Assembly: GCA_013397695.1 (NCBI GenBank) | Contig: VYZI01000840.1 | Coordinates: 8,990-72,989 of the forward strand | Direction of reading: 5' to 3' | Length of the DNA: 64,000 nt | Source of the DNA: Centropus unirufus | Lineage: Eukaryota; Chordata; Aves; Cuculiformes; Centropidae | Shown here: one piece after another, positions 21,741 to 32,690 of the stretch | Layout of the letters: every line of letters starts with the position of its first letter | Position numbering within the stretch: position 1 is the first letter of the stretch | Position numbers and translations under genes: made by a program | Notes under the pieces: model-generated | The model's input: the letters and a program-made list of their open reading frames with translations, nothing else | What the model was told of the DNA's origin: nothing | The model's database searches: none

Positions 21741-24526
21741 GGATGGAGGGGGGGGGCGTGGGGGTGGCAGAGCCCCCATCCCGCTCACCTCCCCCTTAGG
21801 AGGTGTCAGGTCAGGAGAGAAACTTCTCCAGAGTTCTCTTTTACCCCGGTTGCAGCCCCCTTCTCCCCGCACGGGGCTGCCTTTTGCTCTCCGAGTGGGA
21901 CCCGCGTGGGTCTGTGGCGCGTGGCAGTGCCCCCCGCTTCATCTGTGCCCAGGGGCTGTGCACGGCGAGGGATCCCCGTGATGGGCCTGGCTGGTGGGGG
22001 CTGGGGCCGTGCCTGGGGGTGCTGCTCGGGGTGCCAGGGGGTGCAGTTCTCCCCTGCACATCCCGTGGCTCAGCTGGAGCGTGCCCGGCGCTGCCCGCAT
22101 CCCTGCTGCGGTTGGAGCACGGAGAGGTTTGCATTGGAAATGGAGCGGAGGATTTCTGGCTGCCTTCGCAAGGGGTGCTTGGCTTTTGAAGAAAAGGACT
22201 TTGAGGACTTACACAAGCGCTTTCTGTCAGCGGCTTGGGCAGTGCCTGCTGGGTCTCGGGGTGGCTGCAACGCGGGGCAGGGGAACTCATCAAACTCCAA
22301 TACAAAAGCTGCAGCCCCAGCCGGACGATCGTGCGCTGCCTCCTCACCTTTTCCCAATGCACTTTGCTATGAACTTGAAGCGGCACTGAGTTATCCTGGA
22401 AGATTTTGAGGAGCTGGGGCTTCAGGGTGGGATAGGGCTGGAATTCTCCTGCCCAAGAGCAAATTCTGGAGAGCAGGGCTGTGCCGGTGGCTGCCCTTGG
22501 GCTGTTAGGGCTGATAACCCTGGGTGCTTGCAGGGGAGAACAACTTCTTGCACAGAATCTGAGCTCCCAGCTCTTCTCAGTAGCTCTGACTGCTTTTTGT
22601 TTTCAGAATCACACCTTAAAAGTGCATCTCATATACAGGAGGTGGTTCTGCATGAAGGTAAGGGCTCTAGGGCCCAACGTTCCTCTCCTGGAGGCTCAAG
22701 GGGCTTCTAGGTTAATTCAGCAGTTGGAAGGGGATCCGCACCACTTTTCTGCTCGATCTGCCTGCTCCTCTGAGGGCTGGATGTGTCCGTGGGTCCTGTG
22801 CAAACTGGCAGCATCCTTTGCTCTGAGCAGCAGTTTTCACTGAAGATGTGAGGCAGGAGCTAACCTTGTGCCCCTCTGCGCCGGGTAAAGCCCATCCTCG
22901 TGTCTCTGGTGACCTGGGGTGTCTGAACAGGGAGCTGAGACGTTTCGTAGGAGCTGCTGCGCCTGCATGTGGGGCACAGAGCCTGAAAATAGCATCAATG
23001 GGCAGCGCTGCTGTGTGTGAGAGCCTGCAAATAAATGAGGCTCTGTCCCCGGCTGCCAGTCTGGCCAGGAGTTTCTGCAGCCAGCGTGAGGCAAATCATT
23101 GACTGGTTTTATTTTAAGTGGCTGCAGGTGTTTTCCAATGGAGCATCCAGCCCAGCGTCGGTTTCTCTGAGTGATATTTGTCGCTTGGCTGAAAGAGCTC
23201 CATGGGGATGGGAGGAACAGCTCGGCTCCCTCAGTAGCTGCCGCTGTGACAGCTGAGAAACTCTCCTGCCATGCACAGGGTTCAGTCAGGCTGGAGATAA
23301 CAGGTGCTGTGGGGATTCTTGCTTGCCCTGTAATCTGCCACATGCATTAAAACAAGGACCCGCAGGACCCTGAGCACAGAGCTCTATGTAAATGCACGGA
23401 GCATCGCTGTGGGTTATGAGGGTGGTGACGTCGCGCTGAGCTGTGACTTCCCGCTGTGCATCTTGTGCGTGAGCATCTCTGAGCCCTTGCGTTGCTCAGC
23501 GCTGTCTCTGGAGCAGCTTCTCTCGCTGCCGCCTGCTCGAACGAGGTTCCGCCTTGATGAAACGGCAGCCTCCAGTACGGATAAATCGGGAGGCTGGTTT
23601 AATAACCCTGAGAATAAGAAATATTCGTGGAGGCTGGCAGCTTGCTGACCTCAGGGCCTCATGCCTTTCACTGGACCACGCAGGACGTGTGTCCTGGCCA
23701 CGGTGGGTGATGGTCAGGGCCTTCAGCACTCGGTAAAACCCAGCAGTGAACCCATGCAAAGAGATCCTGTCCCACTTGAGCGCGCACTGCCAGCTGGATT
23801 GAGGCTGCCTTTCCATCCCTCCCCTCCTGCTTGGCTTCTCCCATCTCTTTCAGCACAAAGCGGCGAGACACCCAACCTGGGCGTGCTGAGTCTATTTTTG
23901 CTGCCAGATAGGAGTATAAATACTGCAGAACTGAACCTGTTGCACAGCAGCATCACACCCAGAACTGTGGGGCTTCCCCTCCCACTTGCTGTGTTCACTG
24001 CTGGGTCGTGCTTGGGGGCTGGGCTGCTCTCTGTGCCTTTTGCCTGTGGTTGGTATTGGCTGCCTGGCATCTCTAGTGGCATGGGATGAGGCTCCTTCCA
24101 AGGTGCTTCCAGGGCCAGGGATGGGGCAGAGCCACCCCAGCCCTTCCTGCCTGTGCTCTCCAAGTTTTTATCCCCATGGGTCAGCACTGGGACCAGTGTC
24201 CTTGGAGCTTGGAGCAAGGCTTGGTCCAGTGGTCCTGGAGCAATGCCTTAGCCCCTAGGAGTGGCATCAGAAACTCCCCTGGCTGCAACCATCCATAACC
24301 ATTCCAACCCAAAAATATCCTCCGGCATCCTTGAACCTGGTGGCCAGTGAAGGCACCCTTGCCTCAGGGCTGTGCATTTCTGGAGATCTTCCCTCGCTTT
24401 GGCTTTTATCTGGCATTTCTGGGACATCCTCATGTCTCTACAAGTGTGTGGTAAAACTCTGTTATTGAATAAACAAGGACCTTTGCACAGATGCTCTTAA
24501 TTGGGTACTAAATGTGTTAATCAAGG
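21741..24526. other. Intronic stretch downstream of the CpG island
   Basis: GC-rich to about 22.3 kb, then ordinary sequence. No further exon, element or repeat recognised. Confidence 0.4.
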
Positions 24527-24640
24527 ATGGGGCCTTGAGCACCCTGATCCAGGGGGAGGTGTCCCTGCCCATGGCAGGGGGTTGGAACTGGGTGGGCCTT
24601 AAGGTCCCTTCCAACCCAAACCATTCCATGATTGTATGAA
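24527..24640 (+). mobile_element. CR1 LINE 3' end
   Basis: A short tail: ccctgatccagggggaggtg, ggtcccttccaacccaaacc, attccatgattgtatga. Confidence 0.88.
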
Positions 24641-25189
24641 ACCCATCCTGGGAGCACAAGAAACACCAGAGAGCTCCTCTCTGAGCTCCACATCCCAGCA
24701 AACTTCTCTTGTTTCTTTGCTTGATCGAAGCTGGCGTTTGTATTTTCTGAGCCCAGAACCCATAGTTCTGCAACCCCTTAATCATTCCTAGAGAAAATAA
24801 AAATGAAAAAAAAAAAATGGGTCTGAAGCAAAGTAATGAAGCCCATGAGGGTCCGTTTGTCAACTGAGAAGCAATGTTGTGATGTACAAGGGCTCTTTCT
24901 TAGTCTGATGTTCTGAGACTGCCTCCAAAATAGTGTCATAATTTATGTGTCGGGAAGCCCCTGTCAAGAGTTATACCTGTGCTCTCAAGGAAATCCAGTC
25001 TGTGGCTGCATGGGAACAAGTGCTCATTTTTTATTAGATCTACAACAATTTTCTTGCAAGTTGTAAAAGGGAACCTGCCTATTTAAGGAGCCTTGAGCTG
25101 AGCTGCAGGCATGGGATGTAAGCAGGAAGGGTGATGGATTCCCGTGGGAAGTCTGCCTGCTGCTCCTCTGGGATGCAGGTTTTTGTCTT

Positions 25190-25565
25190 GGAATCATAGA
25201 ATTGTTAAGGTTGGAAAAGACCTCTGAGCTCCTGCAGCCCCACCTTCAGCCCAGCCCCACCGTGCCTGTAAATCATGTCCTGCAGTGCTAGATCTGTATG
25301 GTTTTTTGACCCCTCCAGGGATGGAGACTCCACCCCTGCCCTGGGCAGCCTCTGCCAGGGCTTCACCACTCTGCCAGGAAAGAATTTTTCCCTAATACCC
25401 AAATTAATCCTGCCCTGGTGCAATATGAGGGCATTTCCTCTCATCCCATCACTTCTTCCTTGGGAGAAGAGAGCAGCACCCACCTCACTCCAACATCCTG
25501 GAGGGAGCTTTAGAGAGCCATGAGGTCTCCCCTCAGCCTCCTCTTCCCCAGGCTACACCTAGACC
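25190..25565 (-). mobile_element. CR1 LINE 3' fragment, antisense
   Basis: Complement of a CR1 end: aatcatagaattgttaaggt, ccctccagggatggagactc, gggcagcctctgccagggct, tttttccctaatacccaaat, gaggtctcccctcagcctcc. Its inner part (25432-25616, extending past the CR1-like portion) is the left arm of a perfect inverted repeat. Confidence 0.9.
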
Positions 25566-25616
25566 TTCTCTAGACCTTCTGGAGGCATTGCAATGTTCTT
25601 CCACGGCCAAACTCCA
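25432..25616 (-). repeat. Left arm of a perfect 185-bp inverted repeat
   Basis: The reverse complement of this segment is identical, base for base, to 26981-27165. It covers part of the CR1 copy and about 70 bases of sequence to its right (tggagtttggccgtggaaga end) that I do not recognise as typical CR1. Confidence 0.93.
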
Positions 25617-26980
25617 GCGTGCCCAGCCTGATCAGGGCTGCGAGGGTGGGCAAAGACCTCCAGGGCCATGGCAGTGGGGCCAGCTGGGCTTGCGCCCCAC
25701 ATCGCACGCAGGGGGTGGGACTCGACACTCTATAAATCGGGGACTTTGCTGTGCAGTGCCATGAAGATGATGACAATTCAGGGTAAATTAAATGGACATT
25801 CGGAGTTATCCTGGAGATATACATTTAAACTGATGGATGTTTATTTTAGTTCTTAGGCTGGGAGGCTCTTCCAAGCAGTTTGCAGGGTCTGAAAGCCGGG
25901 AAGCATCCCCTTGACCATCAGAGAGCCACTTATAGTTGATTTTTTTTTATTTGTTTTTAATCAAAACCAAATCACCACTTTTCCCCCCTGCAATGTAAAC
26001 AGCCTTTCCCCGGGATGAATACCAGGCTGAGTGCCAGAGAGAGGGGCTGGCAGCGGTGGGGCTTTCGGGGGGCCCTGAGGAGGTGCTGCCTGCACTGGGG
26101 TCTCCTGTGATGCAGCGATGCAAGGGCAGGGGTGAAGGTGTTAGAGCAGCCCTGGGCCCTTCCCAGTTGGGTTTAAAGCTCTTAGGGCTGCAGAACCCGA
26201 ATGAAACAAACTCTGGGATGAGCCATGGATGGGAAAGGGGGGGCTGCCTGGCTCAGGTGGGGGCTCGGAGCCCTCGGCGCAGAATAGATCCGTGCTGCTG
26301 AGAAATGGGAACGTTCCCGAGTTGTGATTTGCCCTGGTCTAATTATGGAAATTTTTTAATTAGTTGATAAGAAAGATCGCTTGGAAATTGCAAGGGAAAC
26401 ATTTTGAGGTTAAGTCCTAATCCGTGCCTGTGTTTGCCTGGAGATGGGAGCTGCTCCAGCTGTGCCCACCTCTGTAAAGGCTGCAGCAGCCGGGGGGGGC
26501 GAGGGGACAGGGTGTCCCTCAGCAAGGCACGGGGCTCCCTCAGCTCACGGGTTCGACCCCAGAGGAATTAAACCCCTCTAGGTTTTGCTTAGCTTGGCTC
26601 TGAGGCCAAGCTCTCCTCTCATACCCCACGGGCTCGGAGATGGTAGCAGAGATGTTTTTCCCTGCATACGGGAGGTGCCCATGGAATGGGGGTTCCGCTC
26701 TGTGGCTGCGGGGAGCAGAGGGTCCCTTGCCAATGTCCTTTGTGGCTCTCTCGGCTGCCTCACTCTCCACTCCATCCAAATGGATCCCCCCAACCTGGGC
26801 TGATTTTCTTCCCCTCCCTGGGTTGTTTTTCCTGCCCTCCTGGATCAGGTGGAGCTACTATTCCAGTGGGTGCTTGCGTGGTACCAGATTTATTCGGTGT
26901 GGGGCAGCATGGCCTGAGCACCCCACTGCCCCCCTCCCGGCCCCTTTCCCTGAGCAGGATCTGCCCCAAACCCACCAGGA
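25617..26980. other. 1,364-base spacer between the inverted-repeat arms
   Basis: Unique sequence with no element recognised. A poly-T run lies near 25940. The open frames reading into the right arm (for example 26640-27038) are by-products. Confidence 0.5.
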
Positions 26981-27165
26981 TGGAGTTTGGCCGTGGAAGA
27001 ACATTGCAATGCCTCCAGAAGGTCTAGAGAAGGTCTAGGTGTAGCCTGGGGAAGAGGAGGCTGAGGGGAGACCTCATGGCTCTCTAAAGCTCCCTCCAGG
27101 ATGTTGGAGTGAGGTGGGTGCTGCTCTCTTCTCCCAAGGAAGAAGTGATGGGATGAGAGGAAATG
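26981..27165 (+). repeat. Right arm of a perfect 185-bp inverted repeat
   Basis: Identical to the complement of 25432-25616. Just beyond it, about ten more bases match with two changes (gcctcatgttg against ccctcatattg), and then similarity ends, so this copy lacks the CR1 3' end that the left copy keeps. Confidence 0.93.
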
Positions 27166-27174
27166 GCCTCATGT

Positions 27175-27879
27175 TGATGCATCTTGGCATGGGGCATGGG
27201 CTGGTGCAGCACCGTAGGGCAGGTGCCACCAGCAGGGCCATGCCCAGGGCTTTATTTATATTTTGGGTATTTCTGGATTTCATGTACAGTCACTGGCACC
27301 TGCTCCACCTCAACAGGGGACGAAGGAGCTGTTGGACCTGAGGTAGGTTTGGCTGTTGTAAGACCAGAGGCTGCTTCTCGCCCTCCTTTCACCTCCCAGT
27401 TCTCTTGGAGACCTCAGCTGCCTTTGAACTGGGAAAAGTGCCACCGCCCAGTGTGGCAGGGAGCTGCAGGTCATGGTTTTGTGAAACCGCGTGCCAGAAG
27501 GCCAGGAGCTTCTTGGGGTCAGTCTTTTCCTTCATCTGTTGGAGCAGGAGAAAGGTTGGCCTGATAATCTGGGCCTTGCAGGAGCCACAATGTTCCTGCT
27601 CCAGCCGCCTGGGTGCTCTCCAGACCCCACCGAGCCCAGGACCAGCGGGGCAGAGATTCCAGTGGCTGCCAGTGGTAGCTACTGGAAACGAAACTTCCAG
27701 AGCAGGACCCCAGCCTCCTGGCACGCTGCTTGTGGAACAGGGAATTTGCTGGGCAAGTCCTGGCCTCACGCTGCCTGGGGACTGATCCTGGCCACAGGTG
27801 CTGAGCCCAGAGGGTTTTCTAGTCTCACCCTTGAGGCTTTCTCCTCCAGATGCTGATCTCTTCTCTCTGGAGATCGGGG
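27175..27879. other. Intronic stretch
   Basis: No exon or element recognised. Confidence 0.4.
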
Positions 27880-27995
27880 ACCTGAGGGAATGGCAGGGAG
27901 TTGAGCCAGGGGAGGGCTGGGTTGGATATTAGGGAAAGGTTCTTCACCCAGAAGGTGGTGGAGCCCTGGAACAGCTCCCAGGGAAGCAGTCGTGG
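27880..27995 (+). mobile_element. CR1-Y-like fragment, cut by a second CR1
   Basis: It runs ctgagggaatggcagg, gggttggatattagggaaag, aaggtggtggagccctggaa, cagctcccagggaagcag, and then switches directly to a different CR1 subfamily at about 27996. Its own 3' tail is absent. Confidence 0.8.
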
Positions 27996-28482
27996 TGCTG
28001 GAGCATCTCCTGTACAAGGATGGGCAGAGGGAGTTGCGGTTGTTCAGCGTGGAGAAGAGAAGGCTCCAGGGAGACCTTAGAGCAGCTTCCAGTGCTGAAA
28101 GGGGCTCCAGGAAAGCTGGAGAGGGGCTTTTGGTCTGGGAGTGGAGGGATAGGATGAGGGGTAACAGGTTTGAGCTGAAAGTGGGGAGATTGAGACGAGA
28201 TCTTGGAGAGAAATCCTTTCCTCTGAGGGTGGGGAGGCCCTGGCCCAGGTTGCCCAGAGCAGTGGTGGCTGCCCCATCCCTGGAGGTGTTCAAGGCCAGG
28301 TTGGATGGGCTTGGAGCAACTGGATCCAGCAGTGGCTGCTCCATCCCTGGAGAGGTTCAAGGCCAGGTTGGATGGGGCTTGGAGCAACCGGATCCATTGG
28401 GAGGTGTCCCTGCCCATGGCAGAGGCGTTGAACTGGATGGGCTTTGAGGTCTTTTCCAGCCCAAACCATTCCATGATCCTAT
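27996..28482 (+). mobile_element. CR1 LINE 3' fragment with an internal duplication
   Basis: A CR1 end from ggtgctggagcatctcctgt to ccattccatgatcctatg. It carries a head-to-tail duplication of about 70 bases: 28259-28328 and 28329-28396 both run from gcagtgg(t)ggctgc through ggttggatgggg(c)ttggag to ggatcca. Confidence 0.92.
28259..28396 (+). repeat. Tandem duplication inside a CR1 copy, 70-bp and 68-bp units
   Basis: Two adjacent units share their whole order but differ by several substitutions and small indels. They are therefore either an old duplication or a recombination join of two CR1 copies. Confidence 0.85.
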
Positions 28483-29781
28483 GTTTATCCTCTACTCCCC
28501 TTCCCGTCCGGTCTTCCCTGGGAACACCGCAGCACCGACACTGTTTGTCTTGGTCAGGAGCGCTGGAGGCGGCTCACACAGAGCCTGACTGTGCGCTGGG
28601 GCTGGGCTTGCTCCTGAGGAGCCCTGAAATGTTTCTGAGGAAAAAAAAACACAACAAAAAAACCCAAATCCCAGACAAGGGAAGCTTGTTATAGAGTGGC
28701 AGGAGACAGGGAAGTGGGACCGGGGAGCGAGACCCCAGGGGTGCAGCAGTGGGTCCCCCTCTCCTTCCCATCCCCGGGCGCACTTGGTCACACGCAAGGG
28801 CAGAGCCTATAAATATCCCAACTCCAAATTTTCAAGAAGTATTAGGAACTCTCCAGGCTTATTTTTGAGTGCTGTTACGAAAGGGCTTTAGCGGATTAAA
28901 GCGTGCCCAGATTAATCCGAGTGCCGCAGGGTGCGGGAAGGGCAGGGCTGGTGCCCGGGGTACGTGGTGTGTGGGGTTCCCTGGGTTCCCCTCCCCATGG
29001 CCCTGGGTGGGCAGCAGAGCCTGGTCCTGGGGCTGGGATGGGACAGGAGAGGATGCTTCAGCCTCCAGTTTCCAGTCCTCTCCCTGCCCTCCAGCCCCAC
29101 CAGCATCCATAGGGTTGCAGGTTTTTCCAGCTCAATGTCAAATTGGTGTCCTCTCTGGTTTCCAAAGGAGGCAATTAGCAAACAGACATAATAGAAATTT
29201 AATAAGTATGTCAAATTAGTGAGCCAGGCATGGTGGAGGGCACGCTGTGCCTTCGGAAGAGCCTCCCACGGGGTGGGAACGTGGCTTTCCAAATGGGAAC
29301 AGAACAACCCCAGCTGGGGTCAGGCTGTTCATCCCATGGTCGCGTGCGAGCTCGTTCCCGGCTGGGAGTTTCTATGGAGCTCGGCGAGGGAGCTGGGATG
29401 GGGATTCTGATGTTTTAATCCGCAGCGGGATCCAGGCTCCCTGGGCAGACACGGCGCGGGGAGATTATTTGTGCTGCTCCATTTCGGCTGGAAGGCACAC
29501 GGCAGGGCTGGGCGCTCGCAGGGCAGGATGAGGGCGACTTAGCAGATGAGTCAAAGGGATTTACAGAAGCCCAGCAGCCACCTGCACCTCCGGATGCCGC
29601 GCTACCCCTGAGCCCATGCAGGCAGGGGCTCCAGGCAACAGGGAGCGTGGTCCTGGCAAGCACCAGGATGGACTCTGGAAGTAGGAAATCTGGCACCTGC
29701 CTGGGTTTGGACACTGCTTCTCAGTGGGAAAAATATTCTGTTCATCCTTGGGAACATGTGCCCTCCTCAGGACTTCAGCTC
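28483..29781. other. Intronic stretch
   Basis: No exon or element recognised. A short A-rich run lies at 28640-28665. Confidence 0.4.
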
Positions 29782-29882
29782 TTGATCAGGGAGAGCAGGG
29801 ATAAGACAAGGGAAAATGGTTTTGAGCTGCAAGAGGGGAGATTGAGATGAGATCTTAGGGAGAAATGTTTTGGTGTGAGGAA
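29782..29882 (+). mobile_element. CR1 LINE internal fragment, truncated at both ends
   Basis: It runs cttgatcagggagagcaggg, gagctgcaagaggggagatt, ttagggagaaatgttttgg and stops at gtgtgagg, where another CR1 starts abruptly. Confidence 0.88.
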
Positions 29883-30347
29883 GGACATGGATCTGTTGGA
29901 GCATGTCCAGAGAAGACCCTGAAGATGATCCAAGGGTTGGAGCAACCTCTGATACAAAGACAGGCTGAGAGTTGGGTTGTTCAGCCTGGAGAAGAGAAGG
30001 CTCCAGGGAGACCTTAGAGCAGCTTCCAGGGCTGAAAGGGGCTCCTGGAAAGCTGCGGAGGGGCTCTGGATCAGGGAGTGCAGGGATAGGATGAGGGGAA
30101 ATGGTTTGAAGCTGAAAGAGGGGAGATTGAGGTGAGATCTTGGGGAGAAATGTTTTGCTGTGAGGGTGGGGAGGCCCTGGTCCAGGTTTCGCAGAGCAGT
30201 GGTGGCTGCCCCATCCCTGGAGGTGTTGAAGGCCAGCTTGGATGGGGCTTGGAGCAACCAGATCCAGTGGGAGGTGTCCCTGCCCATGGCAGAAGGTGGA
30301 AATAAATGGGCTTTGCGTTCCCTTCTGCCCCAAGCCATTCCATGATT
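29883..30347 (+). mobile_element. CR1 LINE 3' fragment, in tandem behind another CR1
   Basis: It begins aaggacatggatctgttgga, continues with gaagatgatccaagggttgg, and ends ccattccatgattcaatcc. It shares variants with 48263-48738 (caagggttggagcaacctct, gctcctggaaagct, gtgttgaaggcca), so both come from the same young subfamily. Confidence 0.93.
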
Positions 30348-32269
30348 CAATCCTCCATGGCAAGAAGGTGGGTGCACGTGCTGCTGCGGTGCTGGCAGGC
30401 GGCAGGAACACCCTGAGTGCTCCAGGAGGCAATTCCACACCACGCACCCAGCCAAGGAAGGAGCTTTTCCTTCTTGGGCCGGTTGCAGGGCTCCTCTGAA
30501 CCCCAGCCAGAGCCAATGCTGGCCGCAAAAGGACAGAAAACAGCAGGAGAGGGAGGGTGGAGGCAACTGCCTGACCCATGGCGTGGGGGATTGGGGCCAG
30601 CGTGAAGCCCCGGTCCTGAGCACCCTCAGAGGGCGATGGGGAGGACCCAAAGTGCCAGCTACATCACTGATAAAGAGCCGGCCCATTTGAATATTAATTA
30701 GCACGCAATGCATGAAGCCTGTTTTGGCTGCAGGTGGTGGGAAGGGCGCCCAGTCCTGGGGGCTCACGTGGATTGGGAGGGGGTGGAAGCTGGTGTCCCT
30801 GGGGGCTGCAGAGGGTTGAGCGCGGGGCCAAGCGGTGGCTGCACGGAGATGGGAGAATTCTCCCGTGGAGAATTTCGCCTCTCTCTACCTGCCCCTACAC
30901 CTACCAGCACTTTCATGGGGTGTAAAGCAGTAACCAAGAACACAACACCTCTACAGAGCCCAGACATGGGGATCTTACCCCTTTCTTGGCACTACCAAGC
31001 TCTGACCTGCTGCAGGACCATGCACAGGCAGCCGGGACCCCATCACCAAAGCAGGTGCAAAAATCTCTGCCTTTTTTCACCTGCTGACATGGCATTGAAA
31101 ATGGGAGGATTTTGAAAAAAAGAAAAAAAAAAAAAAACAGAAATCAAATAAAATTAGGTCTTCTGTTAAGGGATTAAATCGGGGCCCTCAGCTGTATTTA
31201 TAGAAGGTTCAAAAGTAAATCTCATCCCAGACTGAATAAATATTTTGCTCAGGCAGGCACGATCTTCAGTTCATCTGTCTTGGAAAGACTTGAGTGAGAG
31301 GGGAATTGATTTTCTTCAGCTTGAACAAGGCGAGCAACTCTCAAATCCAGATAGATAGTGAAGTCCCATTATCAGCTAAAATGGGGAAGCAGCTGGGAAA
31401 TCATTAAAGAGAAAGTGAGAGCGAAGGCGTTGCCTCCCCCAGGGGCTGCTTTGGGGCTGTGTCAGTCTAACCCGTCCCATGCGATGGTTTGGTGATGCTG
31501 GGGGACCAGCTGCCGTCAGCACCAGTAGATGCTGGGGCAAACAGGAGTAGCTGGTACTGGTCACACTGGTGCAGGGACCACCCGCCAGTGGGGCTGTGCT
31601 GGGCAGGTGGCATGGGAGCGGCTGAGGTGGGATGGAGGGGGATGAGTGGAGGCATGGAGATAGTGGCAGGGGTGTGGATGTCCGCCTCTGCTCCTGCACG
31701 CAGAAGGCTGGGAATGCTTGGTGAGCACTGCTGGGCATGGAGCCACCCAGGGGCTGGACCTGGCTCATGCCACATCAGGCTTCACCATTTGGATGTGCTG
31801 CAGCTGCCCTGTCTGTAAAGATGATGAGAAATTCCCTGTCACCATCTCCAGTCCCACCAGGATGCGACCATTCATGTGGTTTTTGGGCTGCTGGTGCAGC
31901 CTGGGCAGGGCCGGTGCCCCGTGCTGCTGCGGCAGATGGCACGGGCAGAGGTTATCTCCAGCCGTGCTCACCCTGGCACCAGCTTGTTTCGCAGCAGAAT
32001 TCCAGCTCAAAGAGCTTGTTAATTCAAGCCGGCACCTGGTGTTTTCAGACATCACTTGCTGCTAAGACAAGAGCTTAGTGCTTTGCTCTCGACAAAAGCT
32101 GCTGCCGGGTCAGATCCAGCGTGGCACGAACCGTGCAGCGAGCGCTGCCTGCACCTCCTGGCTAAGCAGGGCTGGAGCACATCCTTTCCTTTTCCCTGGC
32201 CATGAAGGAAAAACTAAAGGGGATAATTATAAAAAAAAAACAACAAAGCCCTTGGCAGCTTTGTCTGAT
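30348..32269. other. Intronic stretch
   Basis: No exon or element recognised. An A-rich run lies at 31111-31137, followed by AT-rich unique sequence to about 31390. Confidence 0.4.
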
Positions 32270-32690
32270 TTCATAGAATCATGGAATGGGTTGGGTCGCA
32301 AGGGACCTCAAAGCCCATCCTGTTCCAACCTCCTGCCATGGGCAGGGACACCTCCCAATGGATTCAGCTGCTCCAACCCCATCCAACCGGGCCTTGAACA
32401 CCTCCAGGGATGGGGCAGCCACCACTGCTCTGGGCAACCCCGGCCAGGGCCTCCCCACCCTCACAGCAAAATATTTCTCCCTAAAATCTCACCTCAATCT
32501 TCCCTCTTTCAGCTCAAAACCATTTCCCCTCTTCCTATCCCTGTCCTCCCTGATCCAGAGCCCCTCCCCAGCTTTCCTGGAGCCCCTTTCAGCCCTGGAA
32601 GCTGCTCTAAGGTCTCCCTGGAGTCTTCTCCAGGCTGAACAACCCCAGCTCTCTCCTCCTGGCCTCATTTGGGAGGTTCTCCAGCCTTCT
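32270..32690 (-). mobile_element. CR1 LINE 3' fragment, antisense
   Basis: Complement of a CR1 end starting at tagaatcatggaatgggttg, with cacctcccaatggattcagc, gccaccactgctctgggc and caggctgaacaaccccagct. Confidence 0.93.

Noticed and set aside
29767..30767. Overlapping reverse frames of 270 and 330 codons
   Set aside because: They are the complement of the CR1 pair at 29782-30347.
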